From JBBQWZ01 sp038210135 (lineage in GTDB: Bacteria > Acidobacteriota > Terriglobia > Bryobacterales > Bryobacteraceae), in contig JBBQWZ010000026.1 in assembly GCA_038210135.1 (NCBI GenBank), positions 25,726-89,725 on the forward strand: a stretch of DNA of 64,000 bases, written 5' to 3'. Made by a program: the position numbers and the translations under genes. The notes under the pieces are model-generated. The model had not been told where the DNA came from. It made no database searches and worked only from the letters and a program-made list of their open reading frames with translations. Positions 47,156 to 56,601 of the stretch are shown piece by piece. Position 1 is the stretch's first letter. Every line of letters begins with the position of its first letter.

Positions 47156-48166
47156 ATGAACGCGATGCCAAACAACCGCCAATGGACCCTGGCCGCACGC
47201 CCAGTCGGCATGCCCAAGGAATCCGACTTCGCCCTCGTCGAAACGCCACTCCCCGCCCTCGCCGACGGCCAAGTGCTCGCGCACGCGAAATTCCTCACCG
47301 TCGATCCCTACATGCGCGGCCGCATCAGCGGCATGAAATCCTACGCCAAACCCGTCGAAATCGGCGAGACGATGGTCGGCGGAGCCATCCTCGAGGTCGT
47401 CGAATCCAAGAACCCCAAATTCAAAGCCGGTGACATGGTGGACGTCTATTCCGGCTGGCAGGAATACGTCGTTTCCGACGGCGGCAACATGCGCAAAGTA
47501 GATACCAACCTCGCGCCCGCCTCCGCGTATCTCGGCGTTCTCGGCATGCCTGGCCTCACCGCTTACTTCGGCCTGCTCGACGTCTGTAATCCCCAAACCG
47601 GTGAAACCGTCGTCGTCTCCGGAGCCGCCGGAGCCGTGGGAGCTCTCGTCGGCCAGATCGCCAAAATCAAAGGCTGCCACGTCGTCGGAATCGCCGGCGA
47701 AGACGACAAAGTCAAATACCTCACCGCAGAACTCGGCTTCGACGGAGCCTTCAATTACAAGACCACCGACAACTATCCCGCGAAGCTGAAAGAGCTTTGC
47801 CCCAAAGGCATCGACGTCTACTTCGATAACGTCGGCGGACCCATCACCGACGCCATCTTCACCAACCTGAACACCGGAGCAAGAATCTCCGTCTGCGGCC
47901 AGATCAGCCAATACAACAACACCAAAATGGAAATGGGCCCCCGCCTCTTCGGAGCCCTCATCGTCTACCGCGCCAAAGTCCAGGGCTTCCTAGTCAGCGA
48001 TTACGCCAAGCGCTTCACCGAAGGCGTCACCGCCATGGCCGGCTGGATCAAAGAAGGAAAGCTGAAATACCGCGAGACTTTCGTAGACGGCTTCGACAAC
48101 ACCCCCAAAGCCTTTATCGCTCTTCTAAACGGAGCCAATACCGGCAAAATGCTCGTGCGCTTATAG
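47156..48166 (+). CDS. NADP-dependent MDR oxidoreductase (leukotriene B4 dehydrogenase/curcumin-reductase-like)
   Basis: 336 residues from the ATG at 47156. The sequence has the zinc-free medium-chain reductase pattern: LTVDPYMRGRI in the substrate domain, GMPGLTAYFGLLDVCNPQTG, the Rossmann motif VSGAAGAVGALVGQIAKIKG, and the later PKGIDVYFDNVGGPITDAIF. Relatives reduce carbon-carbon double bonds of unsaturated aldehydes and ketones with NADPH. The upstream side is filled with repeats and the promoter could not be placed. The gene stands alone on this strand. Confidence 0.9.
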   Translation: MNAMPNNRQWTLAARPVGMPKESDFALVETPLPALADGQVLAHAKFLTVDPYMRGRISGMKSYAKPVEIGETMVGGAILEVVESKNPKFKAGDMVDVYSGWQEYVVSDGGNMRKVDTNLAPASAYLGVLGMPGLTAYFGLLDVCNPQTGETVVVSGAAGAVGALVGQIAKIKGCHVVGIAGEDDKVKYLTAELGFDGAFNYKTTDNYPAKLKELCPKGIDVYFDNVGGPITDAIFTNLNTGARISVCGQISQYNNTKMEMGPRLFGALIVYRAKVQGFLVSDYAKRFTEGVTAMAGWIKEGKLKYRETFVDGFDNTPKAFIALLNGANTGKMLVRL

Positions 48167-48218
48167 CTGCATCTCGACGCCCGCGAGGAGTAACCTGTAA
48201 GCTACCGGCGCCACTTCG

Positions 48219-48419
48219 ATGGACAAGACAATCCGAAAATTCACCAGCCTCGATGAAATGAAGGCGGAGGAATACCGCTACTGGAAAAATCGCCCGGCGC
48301 ACGAGCGTATGGCCGCGGTATCCGAATTGACGCAGGCGTTGTACGCGATGAAGGGCGCCGCACCCGATGTACCCCGACTTCAAAGAACTCTTGTCCGCGT
48401 TCAACGCCCACGAAGTTAA
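48219..48419 (+). CDS. Small protein preceding a nucleotidyltransferase gene
   Basis: 66 residues (MDKTIRKFTSLDEMKAEEYR...). Short proteins with this sequence (RKFTSLDEMKAEEYRYW, RMAAVSELTQALYAMKG, VPRLQRTLVRVQRP) are known to precede single-domain nucleotidyltransferases in acidobacteria and relatives, as here. Its 3' end overlaps the nucleotidyltransferase start by about 50 bases. The pair resembles a toxin-antitoxin-like unit in which the small protein may bind the enzyme, but this role is inferred. Whether it still works is unclear because its partner is frameshifted. Confidence 0.65.
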   Translation: MDKTIRKFTSLDEMKAEEYRYWKNRPAHERMAAVSELTQALYAMKGAAPDVPRLQRTLVRVQRPRS

Positions 48420-48827
48420 GTACCTGATTGTTGGCGGTTATGCGGTTTCGCTGCATGCGCAACCGCGCGCAACCAAGGATCTGGACATTCTCGTGAAGCC
48501 GGAGATCGGGAACGGACAGGCGATCTTCAACGCACTTCGCACTTTCGGCGCGCCCATGGAGGGACTGACCGCGGCCGATTTCGCCAAACCGAACTCCTTC
48601 TTTCGCATGGGCCGCGAGCCAATCGCCGTGATATTCTGTCTGAAATACTTGGCGTCGACTTCGAAACCGCCTGGTCAAAACGCGTCAGCGCGGTCGTCGA
48701 TCCTGCTACCGGTCTTTCCGCTCACTTCATTTCACGCGATGAACTGATCGCGAGTAAGGTCGCGTCCGGCAGGCCGCAGGACCTTGCAGACGTCGCTGCG
48801 ATTCTGGATGCTGAGCCGAAGACTTAG
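48367..48827 (+). pseudogene. Frameshifted nucleotidyltransferase-fold protein (AbiEii/DUF6036-like)
   Basis: The first frame encodes YLIVGGYAVSLHAQPRATKD followed by LDILV, with the GG and D-x-D motifs of the nucleotidyltransferase fold, and reaches FFRMGREPIAV. At about 48630 one base is missing; the next frame continues as DILSEILGVDFETAWSKRVS and ends in DELIASKVASGRPQDLADVA and DAEPKT. Together they give a complete ~150-residue protein. The small partner gene overlaps its start. The shift is a natural inactivation or a sequence error; both frames are clearly coding. Confidence 0.8.
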
Positions 48828-49009
48828 CCGTGCACAAAAGCCTGCGCTCACACGAGACGGGCGCTGACCTGCGCTCTTAACCCGTAACCGATTCCTGCCG
48901 AATTCGTCTACACTAGGAAATCTCCCGGAAGCTGAGATTTCTTGGAGCCCCGTCGGCTTAGCCTCTCAGCCCGAGCCGCCGCATCAAAATCAAGGATTTT
49001 ACTCTACCA

Positions 49010-50023
49010 GTGTCCACCGGAACGTCCTCTCAGGTTACGAACCCCGCCCTCACGCAAAACGCCATCGCGCAACTCGATCGCGTGCGCCAGGAAATCGCCA
49101 AGGTCATCGTCGGCCAGCAGGAAGTCGTAGACGGAGTCCTCATCTGTCTCCTCGCCGGTGGCCACGTCCTGCTTGAAGGCGTCCCCGGACTGGGCAAAAC
49201 CACGCTTCTCCGTACACTTTCGCGCGTCCTCCACCTGAAATATTCGCGCATCCAGTTCACCCCCGATCTCATGCCCGCCGACATCGTCGGCTCCATGATG
49301 CTTGAAACCGACGCCGGCTCCCGCGCCCTCCGTTTTCAGCCCGGCCCCATCTTCGCGCACCTCGTGCTCGCCGACGAAATTAATCGCGCCACGCCGAAAA
49401 CCCAATCCGCGCTCCTTGAAGCCATGCAGGAACGCACCGTCACCAGCGGCACCACCACCCACCATCTCGAATCGCCGTTCCTCGTCATGGCCACGCAGAA
49501 TCCCATCGAAATGGAAGGCACCTATCCCCTTCCCGAAGCGCAGCTCGATCGCTTCCTGATGAAGATCCTGGTGCAGTATCCTTCGCGCGCCGACCTCAGC
49601 AAAATCGTCGAATACACCATCCACCGCGAAGAAGTCGAGCTCAACCAGATCATCGATCGCGACGAGATTCTCGGCCTACGTCAAGTCTGCCGCGCAGTCC
49701 TGGCCGCGCCCCATGTGCAGGAATATGCCATCGACCTTGTCATGGCCACCCAGCCCAATATGCCCGGCGCCCACGAACTCGCCAACAAGTACATTCGCTA
49801 CGGTTCGAGCCCGCGCGGGGCGCAGGCCCTGGTCGAGTGCGGACGCGTTCGCGCTCTGATGAAAGGCCGCCTGCACGTTTCGACCGAAGACGTCGAAGCC
49901 ATCGCACCCGCGGTCCTCCGCCATCGCTGCATCGTCAATTTCGATGCGCACGCCGAAGGGCAGACCGTCGAAACCGTCCTCGGACGCATCATTAAAGAGG
50001 TGGCGGCTCCCGCCAAGAGGTAG
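49010..50023 (+). CDS. MoxR-family AAA+ ATPase
   Basis: 337 residues from a GTG. Walker A is GVPGLGKTTLLRT near residue 58, Walker B is LVLADEINRATPK, sensor 1 lies in FLVMATQNPIEMEGTYPLPE, and the family-typical PLPEAQLDRFLMK follows. A C-terminal lid with SPRGAQALVECGRVRALMKG completes it. MoxR proteins act as chaperones that help load metals or assemble VWA-domain complexes. It heads the operon with DUF58, BatA-like and VWA genes, the classic MoxR setting, thought to work in stress response or envelope protein maturation. No unusual residues seen. Confidence 0.93.
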   Translation: MSTGTSSQVTNPALTQNAIAQLDRVRQEIAKVIVGQQEVVDGVLICLLAGGHVLLEGVPGLGKTTLLRTLSRVLHLKYSRIQFTPDLMPADIVGSMMLETDAGSRALRFQPGPIFAHLVLADEINRATPKTQSALLEAMQERTVTSGTTTHHLESPFLVMATQNPIEMEGTYPLPEAQLDRFLMKILVQYPSRADLSKIVEYTIHREEVELNQIIDRDEILGLRQVCRAVLAAPHVQEYAIDLVMATQPNMPGAHELANKYIRYGSSPRGAQALVECGRVRALMKGRLHVSTEDVEAIAPAVLRHRCIVNFDAHAEGQTVETVLGRIIKEVAAPAKR

Positions 50024-50057
50024 CGCCGTCTCCTGAACGAGACCGCTGCTGCACATT

Positions 50058-50942
50058 ATGGCGGAGACCCCACTCATCGACAACGCCACGCTCGAAAAGC
50101 TCGAGCGCCTGACGATCCATTGGAAGAAATCCCTTCCCGGCCTCGTGGGCGGACGCAACATGTCCCGCTTCGCCGGACCGGGTCAGGAATTTCTCGATCA
50201 CCGCCACTTCCATCACGGCGACGACCTCCGCGCCGTCAACTGGCGCGCCTTCCTTCGCCTCGAAAAGCTATTCCTCAAAATGTTCCAGCTTGAGCCGCGT
50301 ATCCCGGTCCGCGTCCTGCTCGACACATCGCTTTCAATGACTACCGGCGAAGGAACGAAGTTCGATTACGCCCGCAAACTTGCCGCCGCCCTCTGCTACG
50401 TCGGGCTCGTCCGCCTCGACGCCATGTGCCTGCAGCCTTTTTCTGAAAAGCTCGGCGACGCCTTCGTCGCCGGTGGCGGACGCCATCGCTTCATGCCCGC
50501 TCTGAAGTTTCTCACCGGCGTCAAAGCCGGCGGCAAAACCGACTTCCTGAAAATCGCCCGCGAGTTTATCTCCGAATATCCGCAGCGCGGCATGCTGATC
50601 GTCATTTCCGATTTCCTCGAAGACGGCGATTGCGAAAAGCCCATCCAGTACCTCAGTGATTTCGGCCACGACCTTCTACTCATCCAGGTTTGGGCCGACG
50701 ACGACCGCACGCCGCCTTGGGAAGGTGAACTCCAACTCGAAGACGCGGAAACCGGCCAAAGCCTCGAACTCTCTTTCGACGCCAAGGCGCGCGACGCCTA
50801 CACCAAAGCCTTCGACGACTACAGCCGGAGCGTCGAGAAAATGGCCCTGCGCACCGGCGGCCGCTACATCGGTCTGCCAGCCTCGACCTCGATCGAAGAA
50901 GCGATCTTCGGATCCCTAGCTCGCGCCGGAGTTGTGGATTAG
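50058..50942 (+). CDS. DUF58 protein with VWA-type MIDAS motif
   Basis: 294 residues. The DUF58 core includes LPGLVGGRNMSRFAGPGQEF and YHHGDDLRAVNWRAFLRL-like residues around 40-80, and a von Willebrand fold follows with DTSLS in VRVLLDTSLSMTTGEG, an intact metal-ion-dependent adhesion site. It lies 34 bases downstream of moxR and directly upstream of the BatA-like gene, a common arrangement in which this protein links the ATPase to membrane partners. No membrane helix is evident, so it should be cytoplasmic or peripheral. The function beyond the operon context is unknown. Confidence 0.9.
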   Translation: MAETPLIDNATLEKLERLTIHWKKSLPGLVGGRNMSRFAGPGQEFLDHRHFHHGDDLRAVNWRAFLRLEKLFLKMFQLEPRIPVRVLLDTSLSMTTGEGTKFDYARKLAAALCYVGLVRLDAMCLQPFSEKLGDAFVAGGGRHRFMPALKFLTGVKAGGKTDFLKIAREFISEYPQRGMLIVISDFLEDGDCEKPIQYLSDFGHDLLLIQVWADDDRTPPWEGELQLEDAETGQSLELSFDAKARDAYTKAFDDYSRSVEKMALRTGGRYIGLPASTSIEEAIFGSLARAGVVD

Positions 50943-50943
50943 C

Positions 50944-52857
50944 ATGTCGCTACTCAACCTCGGCCTCGGCGAATTGATGGCGCTCATCGCCGGAGTTTCC
51001 GGCGTCCTCGTCGCCCTCTATTTGCTCGACCGCTCGAAGCGCAAACAAGTCGTAGCCACTCTCCGCTTCTGGACCAACGCGCCCACGCCCGAGGAACGCA
51101 AACATCGCAAGCGGATCCAGCAGCCGCTCAGCTTGCTGCTGCAACTCCTCAGCATGATCCTGCTGCTGCTCGCCATCGCGCAACTTCGCTGGGGCGGCCA
51201 GGCCGGAACCGAACGCGACCACGTTCTCCTGCTTGATACCTCGGCCTGGATGGCCGCGCGCTCCGGCCAGAACACGCTGATGGACGAAGCCCGGACGCTC
51301 GCCCGCTCCTATGTGAACTCGCTGCCTTCCTCCGATCGCGTCATGCTCGTTCGCGCCGACGGACTCGCCACGCCCGTCACCCAATACGAATCCAATCGCA
51401 AGAATCTCGAAAACGCCATCGCGAATTCCAAGCCTTCGTCCGCCGCGCTCCGTCTCGACGACGCGTTCGAATTCGCCCAGCACGCACAGAAACTCCACGG
51501 AGCCACCAACGGCGAAATCGTCTACATCGGACCCGGCCGCATCGCCGACTCGGACTCCATGTCGCCCGCTATCGTGAACACCCGCTGGCTCGCCACCAAA
51601 GGTTCGCCAGAAAACTGCGGCATTCGGAAAATGGGCCTCCGCCGCGCGCCCGCCGACGCCGGAATCTGGGAAATTTTTGTTGCCATCAAGAATTACGGTG
51701 CCCGCGATTGCACCGCGCCGCTCGCCCTTCAATTCGGCGGAGCCCCCGCCGGATCCCGCGTCGTCACGGTAAAAGCAGGCGCCGAACAGGAAGTCACCTT
51801 CAATTGGAAAACGCGCGCCGCCGGCTGGCTCGAAGCGCGCTTTCTGACTAAGGACGCCTTCCCGCTCGACGACCGCGCCATCGTCGAACTCCCCTCGCAG
51901 CAGCCTCTCCGCGTTCTCGTTTATTCGGCCGAGCCCGACCTTCTGAAGCCAGTCCTGGCCGCGAATCCCTACGTCGAAGCTGTCTTCGAGAACCCCGCCA
52001 AGTACGACGCCAACGCGCAAGCCGCGGTCGTCATTCTCGATCACTTCGCTCCGCCAACTCCGCCCAAAGCCGACAGCATCTGGATCGAGCCGCCCGCCGC
52101 GAAATCGCCGATTGGCACCAAAGCGACCAAATCCAACGCCAAGCTCAGCCAATGGCACGCCGAAAACGTGCTCGGCGCGGGACTCCGCACCAAGGGCACC
52201 ATCATCGACTCCACCCTGACCTTCAACCCGCAGCCGAACGACCTCATCGTCGCCGATTCCGACGGGCAGGCCGTCATCCTCGCGCGCCCGTCCTCGCCCA
52301 AAATCGCTGTCTTCGGTTTCCATCCCGCGCGTACCGCGATGAAGTACGAACTGGCCACGCCGCTGGTCTTCGCGAACTTCCTTCGCTGGATGGCGCCTCA
52401 GCTTTTTCGCCGCTGGGAAGTCAACGCCGGCTCCGTCGGAGCCATCTCTGTTCCGCTCGAAAAAGGTTTCGACCCCGCAAGCGTGCGCGTCCTCTCCGAA
52501 GATCCCGGAATCAAGAATGGCGCCCAGCTCCCCTTCACCATCGAAGGCCAGACCGTGAAATTCTTTGCCGGTTCGCCCGGCATCGTCCGCGTCCTCACCA
52601 GCGATCGAGAAATGGTGTATTCGCTCACGCTCCCCGACGTCGGCGAGTATCTTTGGAAAGCGCCCGCCGCTGTTCGCAAAGGCATTCCGAAGTGGAACGA
52701 AACCGCCGTCTCCGCCACCGATCTCTGGATGTGGTTCGCCCTAGCCGGAGGACTCGGCCTCCTCGCCGACTGGTTCCTCTTCGGCCGCGGACGCGGCTCC
52801 CGCTTCCTGTCGAACGCCGCGAGCGCTGCCCGGACCTCATGGAGAAAGGCCAGCTGA
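50944..52857 (+). CDS. BatA-like membrane protein with VWA-like domain
   Basis: 637 residues from the ATG at 50944, one base after the DUF58 stop. The N-terminus has the BatA feature of two membrane helices (LNLGLGELMALIAGVSGVLV, PLSLLLQLLSMILLLLAI) flanking a short segment with LLDRSKRKQVVATLRFW. A VWA-like domain follows at about 95-220; its MIDAS reads DTSAW, with the last Ser replaced by Trp, so metal binding is doubtful. A large periplasmic part and a C-terminal membrane helix (DLWMWFALAGGLGLLADWFL) complete it. It is the third gene of the MoxR operon and probably anchors the complex in the inner membrane. Confidence 0.88.
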   Translation: MSLLNLGLGELMALIAGVSGVLVALYLLDRSKRKQVVATLRFWTNAPTPEERKHRKRIQQPLSLLLQLLSMILLLLAIAQLRWGGQAGTERDHVLLLDTSAWMAARSGQNTLMDEARTLARSYVNSLPSSDRVMLVRADGLATPVTQYESNRKNLENAIANSKPSSAALRLDDAFEFAQHAQKLHGATNGEIVYIGPGRIADSDSMSPAIVNTRWLATKGSPENCGIRKMGLRRAPADAGIWEIFVAIKNYGARDCTAPLALQFGGAPAGSRVVTVKAGAEQEVTFNWKTRAAGWLEARFLTKDAFPLDDRAIVELPSQQPLRVLVYSAEPDLLKPVLAANPYVEAVFENPAKYDANAQAAVVILDHFAPPTPPKADSIWIEPPAAKSPIGTKATKSNAKLSQWHAENVLGAGLRTKGTIIDSTLTFNPQPNDLIVADSDGQAVILARPSSPKIAVFGFHPARTAMKYELATPLVFANFLRWMAPQLFRRWEVNAGSVGAISVPLEKGFDPASVRVLSEDPGIKNGAQLPFTIEGQTVKFFAGSPGIVRVLTSDREMVYSLTLPDVGEYLWKAPAAVRKGIPKWNETAVSATDLWMWFALAGGLGLLADWFLFGRGRGSRFLSNAASAARTSWRKAS

Positions 52858-52886
52858 GTGACGCAATCTAGAGCGACGAATATCGG

Positions 52887-52916
52887 CCTGAACCCCGACC
52901 GAAAGGTCGCGCTCAC
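52887..52916 (+). repeat. Dispersed hairpin repeat between BatA-like and VWA genes
   Basis: CCTGAACCCCGACC followed by GAAAGGTCGCGCTCAC; CGACC and GGTCG form a perfect stem with a GAAA tetraloop (52896-52909). It resembles copies at 42100 and 46953. It lies in an 83-base gap inside the MoxR operon. Confidence 0.75.
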
Positions 52917-52940
52917 TACCTCCACGAAAGGCGCCGTCGC

Positions 52941-55430
52941 ATGACCTTCGCCAGATCCTGGGTCCTCTTCATCGCCTGGCTCCCCCTCGCTTGGGTCTTC
53001 TGGGAATGGACCCGCACGCAACGCCCCATCGCTCTCGTCCTCAAAGGAATCTCGCTCTTCGCTATTCTGCTCGCCCTCGCTGAGCCTGTCCTCAAGACCA
53101 ACGAAACCAAGCTCGCCGTCGGCATCCTCGCGGATACCTCCTCCAGTCTTTCGCCCGACGACATCAACCGCGAGTCGCAGATCGCCAACAACATCAACGA
53201 CGCCAAGGGCCGCCACTGGACTCGCCTCATCCCCTTCGCGCGCACCACCCGCGACGCCAGCGAAGGCGAAATCAACAAGCCATGGCGCCTCCGTCAGACC
53301 GACGGTGAATCCGGTCGGGCCACCGATCTCGAAGCCGCCGTCCGTGAATCCATCGCCGCCCTTCCCTCCGGAATGGTTCCGCGCCTCGCCCTCATTTCCG
53401 ACGGAAAAGAGAACAAGGGTTCCGTCGCCCGCGCCGCTTGGCAAGCCCGTCAATTGGGCATTCCGATCGATACTTTCTCTCTCAAAGGCCGCCCCGAACC
53501 CAAGCTGCGCCTCGAATCCGTCAGTGTCCCCTCCGTCGCCTTCGCGGGTGAAAGGTTCCCCATCGATCTCGTCGTAACTTCGCCCGTCGCCGCCCAGGCC
53601 ATCGTAGAAATCGGCGCCGAAGGAAAGACCCTCGGCAAGAATCCTGTGGCCCTCGAAGCCGGAACCAACCGCCTCCGCGCCCACGCCGCTCTCAACACCG
53701 CCGGAGCCATCGACCTCTCCGTCACCCTCAAATCCGACGGACTCGGCGAAGTCCACTTCGATCAGGCCATGAACCTGCGCCGTCCGAAACTTCTCTACAT
53801 CACCAGCGACGCCGCCGAGAACGAAAAGAACCTGCTCAACACCCTCACCGCCGCGCAGTTCGACATCGAACGCGTCACTGAATTTCCTAAGAAGCCCCTT
53901 GCCGATTACCAGATCGTCACCTTCAACAACTGGGATCTCGAAGGCGTTAACGCCGCGCGGAAAGACGAAGTCGAACAGTACGTCAAGCAAGGCGGCGGCC
54001 TCCTTGTCATCGGCGGCGAAAAGAATATCTACATCGAAGGCAAGAAAGTCGAAGACGCCATGGACCGCGCGCTTCCCGCGAAACTCGCGCCGCCCCGCTC
54101 GCCCGAAGGCACCTGCGTCATCCTGATCATCGACAAATCCTCCTCGATGGAAGGCCGCAAGATGGAGCTCGCCCGCCTCGCCTCCATCGGCGTCGTCGAT
54201 AACCTCCGCCCCATCGACCTGATCGGAATCCTGATCTTCGACAACAGCTTTCAATGGGCGGTGCCCGTCCGCCGCGCCGAAGACAAGACCCTGATCAAGC
54301 GCCTTATCTCCGGCATCACCCCTGATGGCGGAACCCAGATCGCCCCCGCCCTCACCGAGGCCTTCCGCCGCATTACGCCGACCAACGCGACCTACAAGCA
54401 CATCGTGCTGCTCACCGACGGAATTTCCGAGGAAGGCGATTCGCTCGATCTCTCCCGCGAAGCCCAGCTCAAAAAAGTCACCATCTCCACCGTCGGACTC
54501 GGCCAGGACGTCAACCGCGCCTATCTTGAAAAGGTCGCGACCCTCGCCGGTGGCAAGGCGTATTTCCTAACCGAGCCGCAAGGCCTCGAGAAGATCCTGC
54601 TCAAAGACGTCATGGAACACACCGGCTCGACCACTGTCGAAAAGCCACTACAAGCCGTCGTCGCGAAGCCCACCGAAATCCTCGAAGGCGTCGCCATCGA
54701 AACCGCACCCGCCCTCCGCGGCTACGTGAAATTCATCGCCAAACCCACCGCCGAATCCATCCTGACCATCGACAAGGATCCGCTTTTCACCCGCTGGCAG
54801 CTTGGACTTGGACGCGCCGCCGTCTTCACCTCCGACGCCAAAGCGCGCTGGGCCACCGACTGGGTCAGCTGGAAGGGCTACGACAAATTCTGGACCAACA
54901 TCTATCGCGATCTGCTGCCGCAGGCCCAGGCCGGCGAAGTCTCCGTCGAGCTCGATTCCGCAAACAGCGAATTGGTCGTGGACTACCGACTCAGCCGCGA
55001 CGTCGAAGCCGCGCTCAATTCCGCCGCGAAGATTCCGCCCATCTTCATCGTCGGACCGGAAGGCTTCCAAAAGCCTGTCCCCGTGAAGAAACTCGCCGCC
55101 GGAGCCTATCGCGGCCGCGTCAACATCGGCCAGCGCCAGGGCCTCTTTCGCATCCGTCCCGTCGCCGATTCAAGGGCGTTCCCCGAAGCCGGCTTCTACC
55201 GGCCCGAGGCCGAACTCACCGATTACGGGTCGAACGACGCGCTCCTAAAGCAGGTTGCCGAATTCACCGGAGGCCGCTTCAACCCATCTCCCGCCGACGT
55301 CTTTTCCGCCACCGGCCGCAGCATCTCTTCCAGCCTCCGACTCTGGCCCGGCCTCCTGGCCTTCGCCGTTCTGCTTAATCTAGGCGAATTGATCATGCGC
55401 AAATGGAAAGGCCTCTTTGGCCGAGCCTAA
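52941..55430 (+). CDS. Large VWA-domain membrane protein with glutamine-amidotransferase-like region
   Basis: 829 residues. Two membrane helices open it (WVLFIAWLPLAWVFWEWTRT, IALVLKGISLFAILLALAEP). A first VWA-like part lies at about 50-170 and a middle part from ~275-390 resembles the class I amidotransferase fold (VEQYVKQGGGLLVIGGEKNI), without an obvious catalytic Cys. The main VWA domain lies at ~390-570 with an intact MIDAS (IIDKSSSMEG) and DGGTQIAPAL. A beta region and a last membrane helix end it. It is the fourth gene of the MoxR operon; the domain set resembles proteins of the same operon in other Gram-negatives. Function is unknown. Confidence 0.88.
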   Translation: MTFARSWVLFIAWLPLAWVFWEWTRTQRPIALVLKGISLFAILLALAEPVLKTNETKLAVGILADTSSSLSPDDINRESQIANNINDAKGRHWTRLIPFARTTRDASEGEINKPWRLRQTDGESGRATDLEAAVRESIAALPSGMVPRLALISDGKENKGSVARAAWQARQLGIPIDTFSLKGRPEPKLRLESVSVPSVAFAGERFPIDLVVTSPVAAQAIVEIGAEGKTLGKNPVALEAGTNRLRAHAALNTAGAIDLSVTLKSDGLGEVHFDQAMNLRRPKLLYITSDAAENEKNLLNTLTAAQFDIERVTEFPKKPLADYQIVTFNNWDLEGVNAARKDEVEQYVKQGGGLLVIGGEKNIYIEGKKVEDAMDRALPAKLAPPRSPEGTCVILIIDKSSSMEGRKMELARLASIGVVDNLRPIDLIGILIFDNSFQWAVPVRRAEDKTLIKRLISGITPDGGTQIAPALTEAFRRITPTNATYKHIVLLTDGISEEGDSLDLSREAQLKKVTISTVGLGQDVNRAYLEKVATLAGGKAYFLTEPQGLEKILLKDVMEHTGSTTVEKPLQAVVAKPTEILEGVAIETAPALRGYVKFIAKPTAESILTIDKDPLFTRWQLGLGRAAVFTSDAKARWATDWVSWKGYDKFWTNIYRDLLPQAQAGEVSVELDSANSELVVDYRLSRDVEAALNSAAKIPPIFIVGPEGFQKPVPVKKLAAGAYRGRVNIGQRQGLFRIRPVADSRAFPEAGFYRPEAELTDYGSNDALLKQVAEFTGGRFNPSPADVFSATGRSISSSLRLWPGLLAFAVLLNLGELIMRKWKGLFGRA

Positions 55431-55458
55431 GTGGCATAGGCCTCGGCCTGTGCACAAA
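55431..55458 (+). repeat. Dispersed repeat, family E, directly after a stop codon
   Basis: GTGGCATAGGCCTCGGCCTG followed by TGCACAAA begins at the first base after the VWA-gene TAA. The same unit follows the DUF1501 stop (46825) and lies, doubled, at 59756. Confidence 0.85.
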
Positions 55459-55528
55459 GAACTCTCTCCTCTGTAGCGATTAAGTCGCAGGCAGGTTCTT
55501 CAACGAACGATAGCCGCGAAACCGACCT

Positions 55529-56596
55529 TCACGCCAGGCTAAGAATCAGCCGCTCCATCATGATCCGGTCATCCGGACGGGCATCGCGGAACGCTACATC
55601 CGTCTCGAAAACCAGCCGCAGGGCCTTCTCGAGCTTTGCCTTCGGAAATGCAGCCATCGTCTCCGCAACCTGCTCCGCGCGGTCCCGCCACATCCGGATA
55701 CCGATCTTTGTGAAGTGCGCCTGAATGTCGCCCGCGCTGCGCAACTTCGCCTCCTGCGCCACCAGCGCATAGCGGAACTGTGTCGCCACAAACGTGAGCA
55801 CCAGCGGCAAATACTCGCCATCGCGGACCAGCGTATCGAGCAATTCGAGCGATCTCTGGCGATCGTTCCGTGCCAGCGCCGCGACCAATGCGAAGATCGT
55901 CGTCTGCTGCGCGTTCGGAACCAGTTCCGCGATGTCCCCCACCGTCACCTTGCGTGTCGTTCCCGCGTACAAACTCAGCTTCTCGATCTCGCAGGAAATC
56001 CGCGCGGCGTCGAAACCCAACGCCTCGATCAGCACGCCCAACTCCGCCAGCCCCAATTGCAAATTGACTTTCTTTGCCAGATCCTGCGCCAGCCGTCGCG
56101 CCTCCATCGGCGAAAACGGGCGAAACTCGATGGCCGGCACCGCGCTCAATAACGTCGTCAACGCTTCGATCTTCGTCTTATTCTCATTATCGAAATCCCA
56201 GCGATTGGCGTCAAAAACAATCGTCGTCCCCGGAGTCGGCCCCTTCAAATACTCCTGCAGCGCAGCCCCCGGAGTTTGCTTCGCGGACTCGCCATCGTCC
56301 TCGGACTCCGCCTTCGTCGCCCGCCCACGCGGCAACAGCGTCTCCGCCGCTCCCAGCCAGATTACCCGATGCGACGCGAACAAAGACAACGCCCGGGCGT
56401 CGTCCAATGCCTCCGCTAGCGTGATTTGCGAAAGATCGTGCGACGTGTACCCGTCTTCGCGCTCTTCCGCCGGAAGTACCGCGTCCAGCAGCGCCCGCCG
56501 GCATCGATCCCGCTGAAACGCCTCCGGCCCTAAAAACAAATACGCCGCCGCCGGACCCTGCTTCTGCACCTGTGCGACAAATTGATCCGGAGTCAT
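55529..56596 (-). CDS. holA: DNA polymerase III delta subunit
   Basis: 355 residues, near the usual ~345. The N-terminal AAA+-like domain starts QVQKQGPAAAYLFLGPEAFQ and contains the arm of the delta fold (EDGYTSHDLSQITLAEALDD). A helical middle follows (YLKGPTPGTTIVFDANRWDF) and the C-terminal collar domain ends in DRIMMERLILSLA. HolA opens the beta clamp and works with HolB and DnaX in the replication clamp loader. The gene starts five bases after the lptE stop, the same lptE-holA order as in enterobacteria. No anomalies. Confidence 0.93.
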   Translation of the reverse strand: MTPDQFVAQVQKQGPAAAYLFLGPEAFQRDRCRRALLDAVLPAEEREDGYTSHDLSQITLAEALDDARALSLFASHRVIWLGAAETLLPRGRATKAESEDDGESAKQTPGAALQEYLKGPTPGTTIVFDANRWDFDNENKTKIEALTTLLSAVPAIEFRPFSPMEARRLAQDLAKKVNLQLGLAELGVLIEALGFDAARISCEIEKLSLYAGTTRKVTVGDIAELVPNAQQTTIFALVAALARNDRQRSLELLDTLVRDGEYLPLVLTFVATQFRYALVAQEAKLRSAGDIQAHFTKIGIRMWRDRAEQVAETMAAFPKAKLEKALRLVFETDVAFRDARPDDRIMMERLILSLA

Positions 56597-56601
56597 GCGC
56601 T

